Assembly: GCF_000220395.1 (NCBI RefSeq)
Contig: NW_004086441.1
Location: 1 to 64,000 of the forward strand
Direction of reading: 5' to 3'
DNA length: 64,000 bases
From: Ichthyophthirius multifiliis
Lineage: Eukaryota; Ciliophora; Oligohymenophorea; Hymenostomatida
The translations under genes and the position numbers were made by a program. Shown here piece by piece: positions 49,828 to 61,883 of the stretch; within the stretch, counting starts at the first letter, position 1, and each line of letters begins with the position of its first letter. Under the pieces are notes generated by a model that had not been told where the DNA came from, did no database searches, and saw only the letters and a program-made list of their open reading frames with translations.

Positions 49828-50299
49828 TGTTTAAATAATTATTAATAGTATTAAATCTATTTATAAATATTATTAAATTTTAATAACTGTTTTATAATAT
49901 TGTTTTTATTTTATTTTATCATTATATACTTTAAATTTATTTTATAGAAAATTTAAAATAAAATAAAAACAATTTATATTATATAGATAATATTTTTTTG
50001 TGTTTAGATATACATATTATATAAAACAATACAAATATTAATCGATTATTATTTAAATTATATGAAAGTATATAAAATCAGTAATTTTTTCAATTTTATT
50101 TAATTAAATCATTTTTAATAATATTTTACCTATTATAAATCCATCTGAATATATAAAAAATATTTTTTTTAAAAATCGCTAAATTTATTATTACATTAAC
50201 CTTTCTTTATAAATAATTATATGTGTGCATTTAAGCTTTTAAATTAAATAAAATATATTGATATATGCTTATTTAATGTTTGATAAAAAATACAATATT
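49755..50299. other. AT-rich intergenic stretch with TA repeat
   Basis: About 0.5 kb between proline dehydrogenase and its decayed copy, with a (TA)n block at about 49786-49820. No other feature was seen. Confidence 0.6.
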
Positions 50300-51830
50300 T
50301 AAAGTTTTTTAAGAAGGTTATTTTATCTAAAAGAAGTAAAAAATAAAAAATTAAATTTATAATTAAGAAAATAAATAAAAAACATTAGAGTTTACCATAA
50401 TTTATGTTTTATATTGCAAATATTGAGGAATAATATAAATGAATTCGTAATTATTTATTAATATTATTAAAAAAATATAATATTTTTATTTATTTAAATT
50501 TAATTTTTATGGATAAAAAAGCTATAGCTTTGTGAATAAACCTCAAAAAACAAGTAATGATAATAATATTTAAAGCAATAAAATTTCTACAGTTCGCAAT
50601 ATAAAAAATATTAAAAACTTTAAATAAATTTTATGAGAAATAATAAGAACTTTTTAATACAATAGACTAATAAAAAAAAGCATACATAAATGGAAAACAG
50701 GTATTTAATATATAAGTATTTATATAATCAATTTATTTAAGATAAAAATATTATTGAATAAACCAATGTAAAATAATTAATTAAATAAATTCTTTAAATA
50801 TAACTTATATAATATGAAGAAGCTCAAATTAAAAATTAGATTGGTTAATTTATGTACATCTCTATTATATCTAAGAAGAAAATAATTAAATAATACTGTA
50901 AAATTAATACAAAAAAAATAATAAAACTAATATATTAATTTATTCAGAATTTAGTTTTAGGCTATTTAGATTATTTATAAATATAAATATTCATTTGAAA
51001 AAATATACTTATTAATATATATTGTTTAAATTTATATTATAAATATAATATTTTTTTAATTTAAAGTAAAAAAGTAAAGAATATAATATATTTTTTGTTT
51101 TTAAAAAAAATCAAACAATAAAAGAAGAAGTAAAAATATAATAATAAAATTACAATAGTATATATAATAATTTAGAATTAAAAAAAATCTAATATAGTTA
51201 TAACTACTATTGAATAATATAACTATTTAAAAATATTTTTCGGTATAAATATAGTAGGTAGAGGGGCATATATAATTTAAGAAAGAATAATTGTATTTGT
51301 AAAAATTTTTAGAAAGTCAAATATATGATATATTTGAGAAGAAATCAGAAATTGATGAATTTCATTTTTAAATTTATTATTGTTTATTTAATTGGAAATT
51401 CTGAAATTATAAAATTAAGTCATAATAATTAAATTATTTAAATTTTAATGATTTTATTAGAATAGATAAAATAAAAAAATACTAAATAAGTTAGAATTGT
51501 ATAATTATATAATTTATCAGATAATTTAACATATTAATTAGAAAAAAAAGTAAATACTAAATAAGTTTGATTTGTATTATTATTAGATAATCTAAAATAT
51601 TAAATATTATAAAATAAAAAATTATAAGTTATATATATTATACTATTTCTTTTTAAATTATTGAAATTTTAATTTTTATAAATGTCTTAATTTTAGGAAA
51701 ACACATTTAATATATTTTTATTTAATAAGATAAGAAGAATTATAAATATAAGTATTTTATATGTAATTTAAAATTATAGTAAAATTTAATTAAAAATAAT
51801 TTTTTTTAAAAAGAAAAAAGCGATATTTAA
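50300..51830 (+). pseudogene. Decayed tandem copy of proline dehydrogenase
   Basis: Nucleotide similarity to the intact gene at 47891-49754 can be followed by eye over about 1.5 kb in the same order. Near 50325 the string TTATCTAAAAGAAGTA matches the end of the GGAN block. Near 50390 GAGTTTACC...ATTTATG recalls GVPVIYD. 50507-50930 follows exon 2, from TTTATGGAYAAAA through TTAGATTGGTTAATTTATG. Near 51240-51370 GTAGAGG and the ATC...TCAGAAAT block follow MVRGAYM and SEM. Near 51700-51760 AAACACATTTAA...TTATTTAATAAGATAAGAAGAA follows ETHIMIPYLIRRAQ. Many small insertions, deletions and in-frame TGA codons mean no frame survives. It is an old tandem duplicate now lost to A/T drift. Confidence 0.85.
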
Positions 51831-52088
51831 TTATTAAAATAATATATTTTTAAATAATATAATATTAAATTAAATGAGTTTTTTTAAAAAATACAATTTA
51901 AATATTACAAATAAATTAATAATAATAATTATACGCAAAATGATTAAAAAAAAATACTGCTTTATTTAATTAAATATATAAATTAAAGAATTTTAAATAA
52001 GTAAGGCTAAAAAAAATAAATTAATTAATTAACTAAAACTAATTAAAATAAATAAAATAAGAAATTTGTAAATAAAAAAATAAGCATA

Positions 52089-52134
<46 letters not shown>

Positions 52135-52422
52135 AATTATTATATCGACTATATTAAAGGTATTAAATATATAAAATTAATAAAATATAAATTTAGTTTT
52201 AAATTATTATACATTATTTTTTTTAAAAAAAAATTAATTAATTTAAATAATTATTTATATTTTTAATATATAATTTTTTATTTTTTTTTTTCTTAATGTA
52301 ATCTTTATGTTTTTGCTAACTTTTATAATTTTTATATGCATGCTTTTTTTTTTTTTTCCTTTTTAAGTTTATATTTGGTTACAGTTCTTCCGAATTTTAA
52401 ATTTTTTAAAAAGGCAATATAT
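51831..52422. other. AT-rich intergenic stretch with TA repeat
   Basis: About 0.6 kb between the PRODH pseudogene and the cyclin gene, including a (TA)n block at about 52092-52134. Nothing else was recognised. Confidence 0.6.
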
Positions 52423-53041
52423 TCAGGCCTAAATCATATTCATTTAGTTAAGTTTTGAGATAAGAATTTTAAAATAATTAAAATAATCTTCAGAAACAAA
52501 CAATTTATAGTTCAATAATTCCAAAAATTCATATTATAGTTAAATGAACTCTCTATATGAGATTTTTGCGATATTTCTTGCGAAATGCTTATCACTGAAA
52601 TTAATGTCTTCATAAAACTTCACACAAACCCAATAACAAGTTGCAAATAATCTTTTTTTAAAAAAAATAATAATAAAAAATTTAAACAATTAATTACTTG
52701 TAAATATGGACTCTTGGGAAATTTAAAAGACTTTGTTTAATAAATCTATCAAATATTATTAAGCAAATTAAAAGACAATTATCAGAACATTGTGAATTAT
52801 TTAAAATATATTAAATATATTTTTTAAATGAAATTTATGGCAATTTTTCAGTTTCCTTTAAATAAAACAATGAAGTTTTAAGGAAATTTGGATTTTTGAC
52901 TTTTATGGTATAAATGTCATAAAGGTCTCTCCAAATGGAATTTATGACCCAATCAGTTAATTGGACGAAGTCAACTTTTTACTCAAAATAATCTTATTAT
53001 TGTCTAATTATAAAACTCATTTCTTAATTATTTTATGGCAT
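52423..53041 (-). CDS. Cyclin, P/U (PHO80-like) type
   Basis: Two minus-strand exons, 53041-52698 and 52651-52423 (46-nt intron, joined in phase 2), encode 190 aa, the usual size of small P/U-type cyclins. The cyclin box shows PQISFKKYIQYIL, then CSDNCLLICLIIFDRFI (first helices with the conserved DR), HIYKLFATCYWVCVKFYED (the 'R/K-L-...A...KF..D' helix), FARNIAKISYREFIQLQYEFL and LNYKLFVSEDYFNYF. Such cyclins activate a CDK, in yeast Pho85, often linked to nutrient signalling. The equivalent partner here is unknown. The protein ends soon after the first cyclin fold, as expected for this class. Confidence 0.87.
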
Positions 53042-54524
53042 GTTTATTATGATGGATGTAAAATTATATTTAATTTTAATTTTTTTTCTTATTTTTTTTT
53101 TTTTTTCTTATTTTTTTCTTATTTTTTTTTATAAGAAATGAAAATAGTATATATTTACTTATTTTAATATTAAAAATAAATATTATTTCTTATAAATATT
53201 TTGATATATTTTTATTTTAATTTTATTTTTTCTTCAGTTTAATTTGTACTGATTAAAATTATTTTTCCATCAATTTCGTCAAATTAGTATATAGACTATT
53301 TAATATAGGCTTGTGTAAATTATATTTTAAATTATAAATATATAAAGTAATTTAAAACTAATGAAAAAAATAAAAAATTAAATATAAATAATTTAATTTA
53401 AAATAAAAATAAAAATAAATAATCATAATATTATATATTTTAATAATATTTTAATTTAAATAACATTTTTATTAAACCTTATTCTATTTTAAATTTTTAA
53501 GTAATAAATAAAATTATTAGATGGAAAAAAATTAATTATAAACAAGAATTTTTAATCAGAAAATATTAGCTTTTATTTTTTATAAATATAAAATTTTAAA
53601 TAAAAATTAATATATTCTTTTGATATAGGATAAATTAATATTTAAATTTCTTTTATAAATGCTTTTATTTAATTAATATTATTTATTTTCTTAACTTTAA
53701 ATTCTTATTTTTTTTTATTCTCTTTATTAAAAGTAATATAATATTTTATCAATTAACGCAATTAATTAACTTATTTTTATTTTTTTTAATTTAAATAAAA
53801 AATTTATAATAAAAAAGATTGTTTTAATAAATTGATTAATAATGTTCCTGAAAATAATTATATTATTAACTTATTTTTTATTAAATATAAAAAATAAAAA
53901 CTAAAAACATATTATTTTTTTGAAATATAATATTAAAAAAAACAAACTCCATAACCAATAATTTAAAAAAAAATAAAAAAAAATAAAAATTTTTCATATA
54001 TAAAACTATTTATTACTATATTTTTCATAAATATATATAATAATTTGCAAAAAACATTATATTTTAAAACAATTTGAAAACATTATAAAAATATTTTAAT
54101 AAAATTATTATAAAAATCTAGTTTTCTATTTAAACGCTAAAATATTAATAAATATAAAAAATATTTATATAAAATAAATATTATTTATATTAAAAATTCT
54201 TTATAAAAAAAAGTATAAAAATATTAATATTAATTCAATTTTTTTTTTAAATTTTTTTTTTTATTTTTCTTTCAAAAAAACTAAATATATAATATTTATT
54301 TATTTTTAAGTAAAAAAAAAAAAAAAAAAGAGAAAATTTTTAAAATGCAACAAACATTTGTCATAAATTATTTATAAAGAGAAAAAAATAAAAAAAATAG
54401 AATGAAATATTAAAAAAAAAAAAAATGATTACAAATAAACACTTAAAAAATAATAATAAAAAAAATAATACAAAATAAATATATTTATTTTATATTTCCA
54501 AATTAATTTTTATATTTAATATGT
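53042..54524. other. AT-rich intergenic stretch
   Basis: About 1.5 kb with several T- and A-runs (for example about 53093-53130 and 54311-54329). No gene was recognised on either strand. It separates the cyclin promoter from the end of the H2B gene. Confidence 0.6.
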
Positions 54525-54895
54525 TCAAGAAGATGAGAATTTGGTGACTGCTTTAGTTCCTTCTGAGATAGCATGTCTAGCAAGTTCGCCAGGCAATAAT
54601 AATTTAACGGCAGTTTAAACTTCACGAGAAGATAAGGTTCTTCTTTTATTGAATCTAACTAATTTAGAACCTTCAAGAGCGATTCTTTCAAAAGAGTCAT
54701 TAATGAAAGAGTTCATGATATTCATAGCTTTTTTAGAAATACCAACATCAGGGTGTACTTATTTTAATACTTTGAAAATGTAAATGGCGAAAGTTTCAAC
54801 TCTTTTTTGTGTCTTTTGTTACCAGATGCTTAAGCTTTAGGTTATTTAACTTTTTTTTCTTATGCTTAAGCGGGAGCTTTTTTAGGGGCTGTCAT
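54525..54895 (-). CDS. Histone H2B (frame interrupted at an A-run)
   Basis: Minus-strand frame from ATG 54895 to TGA 54527-54525. The N-terminal tail is APKKAPAQAQEKK and so on. The histone fold is unmistakable: [57 protein letters not shown] and [16 protein letters not shown]. The span is 371 nt, one short of a whole number of codons. The N-terminal tail and the core lie in different frames, changing at a run of six A on the coding strand (54808-54803 on plus as T). One more base there would give 123 aa, the normal H2B length. H2B pairs with H2A in the nucleosome. A sequencing undercall is far more likely than a broken essential histone. Confidence 0.93.
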
Positions 54896-56567
54896 TTTTT
54901 ATTAGTTTTCTTGTTTTTTTTATTTATTTATTTAATTTTTTTTTTTTTATTATTATTAATTTTTATTTTAGTGTTTTTAATTTAAATTATATTTGTTATC
55001 CTTAATCTTTAAAGATTTTTGTTTTTATTTAATTTGATTGGATAATTTTTTTCTTTTTGGGATTTTTTTATTTTTTTTTGATTTTTTTTATGGATTTTTT
55101 AATAAAAGAGTTCATTTTCGAACGAATCTAGACTTATATTATTGATATTTGAAAAAATATGGATTATAAAAATGGCATGATGGGTCTTATATCAATTTTT
55201 TTGAAGATTTATTTGACATTTTTTTATTTTTTTATATATTTTAGTTTTTTATTATTTAACAAAAAAATGAAAATATTTATATAAAATATATTTTAAAACA
55301 TATAAAAAATATAATTTAAAGAGTAAATATTATTTGAGAATAAAAATAAGAACAAAAGTATATATATTTGAAGGTTTATGTCTTTTTTATGTAAAAAAAA
55401 AAAAAATTTGACATTTGTTTGAGGTTTTACTTTTTTTTTTTTTTTTAATATATTTTTAAATATTTTTCCTTTTTAAAATGTTTATAATTTTTTTTTTTTT
55501 TCCTTTTAAAACAATATTTAAATTTAATATTTTTTTTTTTTTTCTTTCAAAATAAAATAAAATAATTATTTAATTTAATATTTAATATATATATAAAATA
55601 TATTATATATTTAAATAATTTAACATTAATAATTATATATAAATTAATATATATAGAAAAAGTAAATATAAGTGTTATTTGATTATAATTAATAATTATT
55701 AAATATAAAAAAATTAAATAAAATATGTTTTAGCAATTTTTATAATGTTTGTAAAATAAAAATAAGTAATATATTTTTAAAATATTTTTTATTTAATTTT
55801 TATTTAAGAATAAAAGTTAAAAATAATTTTTTTTATATATATAAATTATATTTAAATATATAATTTTAAATCATTTTTATTTTATTAAAGAATCTTTAAA
55901 TTAATTATGATAAAAAATAACATTATATATATTAAAAAAATAATTAATTAGTTTGATTTTTTATTTAATTTAAATTTTTTAATTTCTATTAATTAAAATT
56001 TGGATTTAAATATTATATATAAAAAATTGTAATATTAAATAAATATAATAATAAAATAAATTATATTTTTTTAATGAAATAATATTATTGAAAACTATTT
56101 TATGTTAATTAAATAATATTATTTATTAAAAAGTATATCTTTATATTTATACATATATATGTAATATTAGAAAAATGAAAATCATAGTATTTTAATTTTA
56201 ATATACTTTTTTTTTTAAATAGAGAAACTTTAGAAATTGTTTTTAAAAATTAATATTTTTTTAAAAAAATTTGAATAAATTTGTAATTATTATTTATTTT
56301 AAAAAAGAATTTTAAGCCATTTAATAATCATAAATAAATTCATAATAATGTTATTTATTTAAATAAAAGTAAATTAATTATAATAAATTTATATAAAAAA
56401 TTATAAAAACAATTTTTATTAATTAAAAAAAAGTAATAATTATATAATAATTATAAAAAAAAAAATTACAATAAAATTTAAAAATTAATTATATTATATA
56501 ACTCATAAAAGTTATAACTTTTTTAACCTTAAAAAGAATCAAAAAAAATAAAATAAAAAAAAATAAG
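54896..56567. other. AT-rich divergent intergenic region
   Basis: About 1.7 kb between the divergent H2B and histidine kinase genes, with T-runs near 55430-55445, 55488-55501 and 55528-55543. It must contain both promoters. No gene or conserved element was identified. Confidence 0.6.
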
Positions 56568-59500
56568 ATGATTTCTACACTCTCCCAAAACTCCGAAAGA
56601 AATTTCTTATTTGGACAAAAGTCTTAATTTTAAATATAAAAACCTTATTAAACCAGTATGAAATTATAAATACCCATAAAATCAGACACAAAGTAGGATC
56701 TTTTAACATTTAAAAATTTCGGAATTTTATATATAATAATAAAAATGAGGTAGTTTTTTAACATTGAAAATCAATTATCAGGAGAGCCTTTTATTTTCTA
56801 AAAATTTATCAAATAAAGACTATCGCGAACAGACTTTTCTTTTAAAATAATTCAGTTAATATTATCAATTTATTTTATTGGAGTTTTTATTTATTTAGAA
56901 AAAAAAGACACTCGTTCATACGTTTTTTTAAGTATTTCGATTTTAGATTTACTCATAGTAATTTTTAACAGGCCCAAATAATTATTTAGGAATATAGGAG
57001 TCGCCTTTTAAAACTTACAGCTTTTATACGCAAATTATAATCTATTTAATGACGTAAATTAACATGAAAGTAAAATATTTATAAATATAATGATGCTTTC
57101 TATTTCTATAATAATGTTTAATTAAAATATAGCAGTTTTCACCTATATAATATTAATAAACAGCTTATAAAGTATATACATTTATTTTTTAGTAATAACC
57201 TAATACAGTCTAATATTTATAATTTTACAAACATTACAGTTTTTTATTGTGAATTATTTATTTTATGTCGAAAGGAAACACGAAATAACTCTTTTTTTAG
57301 AAAAAAGGCTTTTTAATTAAAATGAAGACCAACTTTTTTAATTAGTAGACCATAAAATATCTACTGGAGTCATAATAGTCTAAAAAACAAATATAGAAGA
57401 TTAAAAAAAGTAGGAAAATGAAAAATTCGATTAATAAAAAAACCTGAAAATTTCTTTTGTAAACTAAGTCGCCATATAATAATTATAATTAGATGTTAAG
57501 TAAAATATATTCGAAACATTAAAAAAAATCTCAATTAATACTTAAGAAAATAATTCATAAATAAATCTTTAATATAACCTTTATGAATAAATAGACTTTT
57601 TTTTTCATCATTGTATTTTTAATACAGAAATATAAAATAAAGAAGAAAAATAAAATATCATCTCCGAAATTCAAGACTATTAATCTTAAAACAAAATTAA
57701 AAAAACAGCCCAATCGGATTGCGAATAAAGTATTATTTTTACAGGCATTTAAAGGCAATATACTAATTAGAGAAAAAGCTAAACTTAATTATGTATCGAT
57801 ATGATGTTTTAAGATATTTAATTTGATTTTAGGTTTAATTCAATTCAATGGGATAATAGCCCTGCTTTAATTATAATAATATCCAATACAAAAGAAAAAA
57901 TTATTAATAAAAAACTACATGAATTAGAATAATATAAAGTAGAATTATTCAATACAATTTCTCATATATCCAAAACTCCTTTGAATAGTATCATAAATAT
58001 AGCAGATTATATGCTAAATGTAATTTTAGATGAGCATAATTATTATGTAAAAAAACGACTTTATTGCTAATAACACAAAAAAAAATTAAATATTTCCAAG
58101 AAGCAATATAAAACCTGGCTGTCGTTAAAAATAACGGACTTATTCTTTTATATTCAATAAACAATATTTCTGATTTATCTTTAATTTCTACTTAAAAAAA
58201 AATATATTTAAATAATGTCATTTTTGACCTAGAAGATGCCATTAAATAAATACAAAAAATCCACTTTTAATAAATATAAGAAAAAAAGCTCGAATTTCTT
58301 ATTTTATATAAAAGTAATATAAAAACAATAATAAATGACGAAAAAAGAATCAAATAAATTCTCTTTGAACTTCTAGGAAACTCCATTAAATTCACTTCTT
58401 CTGGAAAAGTAGAGATTATTGTAAAAGATGAATCACCCGATCTTATATGGATCAAAATAAAAGACACAGGAGAAGGAATGAATGATGATTTAAAAAGAAA
58501 TTTATAAACAGCCAATTCTATATATTTTACATCAGACTCCAAAAACTACAGCAATAAAACGTCCCCAGGCTTAGGTCTTGATTTATCTAAAAAACTAATT
58601 GGTTTTTTAGGTCCTTTTACTAATTTATTTGTCAAATCCGTCCAAGGATATGGCAGTTCGATTAAATTCTTACTTTTTAAAAACCAAGAGACTAAAAAGG
58701 CAATAAACATTGCCAAAATACGCGAAAAGCTATTATTAAAAATGTAATAATAGAAAAATTTAAACGAACAAATTGTAAATAAAAAACGCGGAAAACTCTA
58801 CTTTTAGTAAAATTCAATAAAATAAATGGTTGTACCAGAAGAATCAGAAAAAAGCTTAAAAAGTGATAAAATTGACTTTAATATTGATATTCTTAATAAA
58901 TCTCTTATTATTTCATCCTAATCTGATAATTCAGAAAATAATACTAAGTTTGTTCCTTATATTAAATAAATAAAATAAAATAACTTATAATTAATTGGAA
59001 GAACTTCATTAGAAATTAGCAAACTTATCAAAAATACTAAATAAGCTTTAAGAAAATAAAAATCAATGTATGATTCAGTTATATAAAAATAAAATAATAC
59101 ATAATAAATCAATATTAATTCTTTATCTTCTAGTATAGTAATTTAGACTATAGAAAAAGATGAAATAACGATAAAATTATATGAAATTTTTAAAGAAAAA
59201 TCCTTTATTTTGGCCACAGATGATACTCCTTTTAATTTAATTGTTTTAAAAAAACTACTTTCTAAATGTAAAAATATAGTCTTTCATACAGCCGAGAATG
59301 GCTAAAAATGTATCGAAAAAACTCTTCTTTTTAAAAACTAAGAAAATTAATATTATAAGCTTTTTTTAATGGATTTGAATATGCCAGTGATGGATGGAAT
59401 TAAAGCGCATAAAGAACTCAAAATCTTAATGGAAAACGGGTAGATATAAAAAGCGCCTGTTTTTGCGATTACAGCTTATGCAAATGAAAAATAGGCCTGT

Positions 59501-59629
59501 TTAAGTGCTGGAATGGAAGGTTTTATAGAAAAGCCAATAATTTTATATGATTTAATTAATACTTTATATTATTATTTTATTAAAAAAGAGATTGAGCTTT
59601 AACAATAGAAATAAAGTTAAATATATTGA
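56568..59629 (+). CDS. Hybrid sensor histidine kinase with C-terminal receiver domain
   Basis: The span would encode about 1020 aa. The N-terminal part has several TM helices (LILSIYFIGVFIYL, FLSISILDLLIVIF, MLSISIIMF, YSLIFIILQTLQFFIV) and then a cytosolic region. The dimerisation H-box is FNTISHISKTPLNSI (phosphoacceptor His near residue 466). The ATPase domain has ELLGNSIKFT (N-box), KDTGEGM (G1) and SPGLGLDLSKKL (G2). The receiver domain carries ATDD, LMDLNMPVMDG (phosphoacceptor Asp near 935), AITAYAN and FIEKPI. The His is thus likely to pass phosphate to the internal Asp, then to a phosphotransfer protein. The ligand is unknown. The frame breaks in a run of seven A at 58049-58055; one more A joins the two halves. 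A TGA at 59627 ends it. Confidence 0.9.
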
Positions 59630-59883
59630 AAATTAAGTTTTCTATAAAATTAAAAATTGATATATATATATATATATAAATATTTGTATATATATATATA
59701 TATAAAAAAAAATATAAATATATATATATAAATATATATATATTTAATATTTTATTTAAAAATAATAAATTATATATATTTTTCAAATTTCACATATTTA
59801 TTAAAAAATACTACAATTTATATTTTTTTTTAATTTTATTATATATTATATATTTTTTTATTCTATGAATAACATTATAATTT
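59630..59883. repeat. TA-repeat-rich intergenic region
   Basis: Between two convergent genes there are several (TA)n blocks interrupted by A-runs, mainly at about 59660-59742. The ORFs it generates on minus are compositional. Confidence 0.75.
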
Positions 59884-60291
59884 TCATATATCTATTTTTT
59901 AATTAGGTTCCTTAGTTTATTCAAAAACCCAATCTAAATAACTTTTACTACCTCCAAAAATTGGCATTCCTATAATTTCTGGAACATCATAAGGATGATT
60001 TTCCTTGACTTCATTTGAGATTTCTTATAAAAGATTAGTCCTTGATTTAATTATAAGCAAATATTCTGAATCATTATTAATTTTACCATCCCAGAAATAA
60101 ATGCTATTTATAATTTTTTAATCCTTATTCCCTAAAATATTTACACATGCTGCTAATTTTTTATCAACTAATTTACTTGAAATTAATTACGCGTTTTCGA
60201 ATGAGTCTGTTGTTACATAATAAATACTTATAGGAGATAGATTGTGGTTAAATATTGTTATGGGATTTATTTTTGGATTTTAATTGTTCAT
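59884..60291 (-). CDS. cutA: CutA1-like divalent cation tolerance family protein
   Basis: One exon, 135 aa on minus, TGA at 59886-59884. Family signatures in order: SIYYVTTDSFENAQLISSKL, KKLAACVNIL, SIYFWDGKI, EYLLIIKSR, HPYDVPEII, and YLDWVFEQT near the end. This covers the whole CutA1 ferredoxin-like fold, which forms a very stable trimer and binds divalent metals. Its physiological role in eukaryotes is still unclear. An N-terminal extension of about 20 residues precedes the core but does not look like a strong targeting signal. The gene converges on the histidine kinase. Confidence 0.93.
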
Positions 60292-60384
60292 TTATATTTT
60301 AGATTAAATACAATTTATTTATTTGTTAAAATAAAATATGTATGAAATAATGTTAAATATATATCTCATATATATTAACAATAT

Positions 60385-60435
<51 letters not shown>

Positions 60436-60894
60436 ATAAATATATTAATTAAAAATAAAAGATATATCATATATTTAATATGTATAATTGTTTTTTATAA
60501 TATAATCATATTATTAAAATATCTTTATATTATTTAAAAATAATTTTTAATCTTTAATTTATGTAAAAATAAAATAAAATAATATAAATAAATAAATTAA
60601 TTAAAATATTCAAAAAAAAAAATTATAAAATTAAATATAATATATAAATATATAAAAATATAATATTTATAATAAAAGATATTTAAAAAATATTAGTAAA
60701 CAAATTTATATATTTATTTTTTTTTTTTAAAAAAAAAAAACATATTATTTATTATTATATTAAAAGAAAAAATAACAAAAACAAAATAAAAAAAAAATTA
60801 ATTGTTTCTTTAAGAAAATAAAACTAAAATCCAAATTATAAAAAAAAAATAATTAAAAATAATTAAAAAATATATTAATTTTTTTTTTTTTTTC
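60292..60894. other. AT-rich intergenic stretch with TA repeat
   Basis: About 0.6 kb between two minus-strand genes, with an uninterrupted (TA)n block at about 60387-60433 near the CutA1 start. No other feature. Confidence 0.65.
60387..60433. repeat. (TA)n dinucleotide repeat
   Basis: About 23 uninterrupted TA units, about 100 bp upstream of the CutA1 start codon (minus strand). Shorter TA blocks also occur at 23395-23419, 30606-30638, 36277-36345 (intron), 41318-41346 (intron), 49786-49820 and 52092-52134. Confidence 0.93.
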
Positions 60895-61851
60895 TCATTT
60901 ATCTTCTCCTTACATGATAGCATCAACAGCATCATCAACTTCCATTTGATCCATCTATTCTGGAATATGTTTATTTTTAATTAGCTTTCAGTTTTTTCCT
61001 TTTAAGCAGATTCATCGGCTTTACTTTTTGTTGTAGAAGCATTATTTTATTCTTTTAAAGCAGATTTTTTAGCTGAAACAACAGCATCTTTTTAAGAAGA
61101 ATTTTTTTTGATAGATTTAGTGTTTTATTTTTAAGCAGAAGTATTATTTTCTTTCTCTTCTTATTATTTTTCTTCCTATTATTATTAATCTTATTATTAT
61201 AAATCTTCTTGTTTCTATTCTTCCACAATTTTCTTCTTATTAGATTTTTCTTTAGGGACAAATTCACATTCTACTGAAAGTGCATGCTTATTTTCAGATA
61301 AAAGTCCTTATCTATATAGATCTCCAATTTACAAAAGCAATTCACTTTCTTTTACATTTCTATAATCTTCCTTTATATATTCAATCAATTTAGGAGTATC
61401 AAGTTTTTATTATTTGTGTAAATTAATTACATGTTTAATTACTTCGACTACATTTTCTTAAGAGAAATCTTTCTTTTAACCTTCAGTTTTCTTCTTTTTT
61501 TACTATTATTATTTAGGTTCTTATTATTAAGTCTTCTTTTCTTCTTTTTTTGGGGAAGTTTCTTTCTTGTTTTTCTTATTATCATTAGTAGATTAGGTTG
61601 TAGCTTAAGTTTTTTCTTTTTATTTTATTTCTTCTCCTTTGTTTCCTTTTCTTTTTTTTACTGGAGAAGGACTTTTTTATTTAGTTTGTTGAGGCTTTTA
61701 TTTTTTGGCTGCTACTATTTTAGAATCTTTAGATGAGGAGTTTTTACGTTTTTTATTTGTAGATTCTTCAGTCTTTTTTACTTCTTTTTTTTTAGATGCT
61801 TATTTATCTTTTAAATTTTTTTAATTATTACTTGCACTTCTACTTTATCTA

Positions 61852-61856
<5 letters not shown>
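60895..61856 (-). CDS. Lys/Gln-rich protein with a small central folded region (frame interrupted)
   Basis: A minus-strand frame from ATG 61856 to TGA 60897-60895 would give 320 aa. The N-terminal third is basic, with nuclear-localisation-like KKRK runs and SPSPVKK/TSPKKEEKK motifs. A central region (residues about 135-205) is less biased and looks folded: ENVVEVIKHVINLHKQQK, DTPKLIEYIKEDY, ELLLQIGDLYRQGLL. A Gln/Glu-rich, then Lys/Ser-rich, region follows. The acidic end is MDQMEVDDAVDAIMQGEDK, which is in a different frame from the rest. The switch lies at a run of five A on the coding strand (60974-60978 as T on plus), and one more A restores a single frame. It looks nuclear or chromatin-related, but no family was recognised. 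Confidence 0.65.

Positions 61857-61883
<27 letters not shown>

Noticed and set aside
61055..61736. Open frames on both strands over the Lys-rich gene that look like membrane or Lys-rich proteins
   Set aside because: They are shadow frames of the minus-strand gene at 60895-61856; only that frame gives a start, a folded central region and an acidic end.
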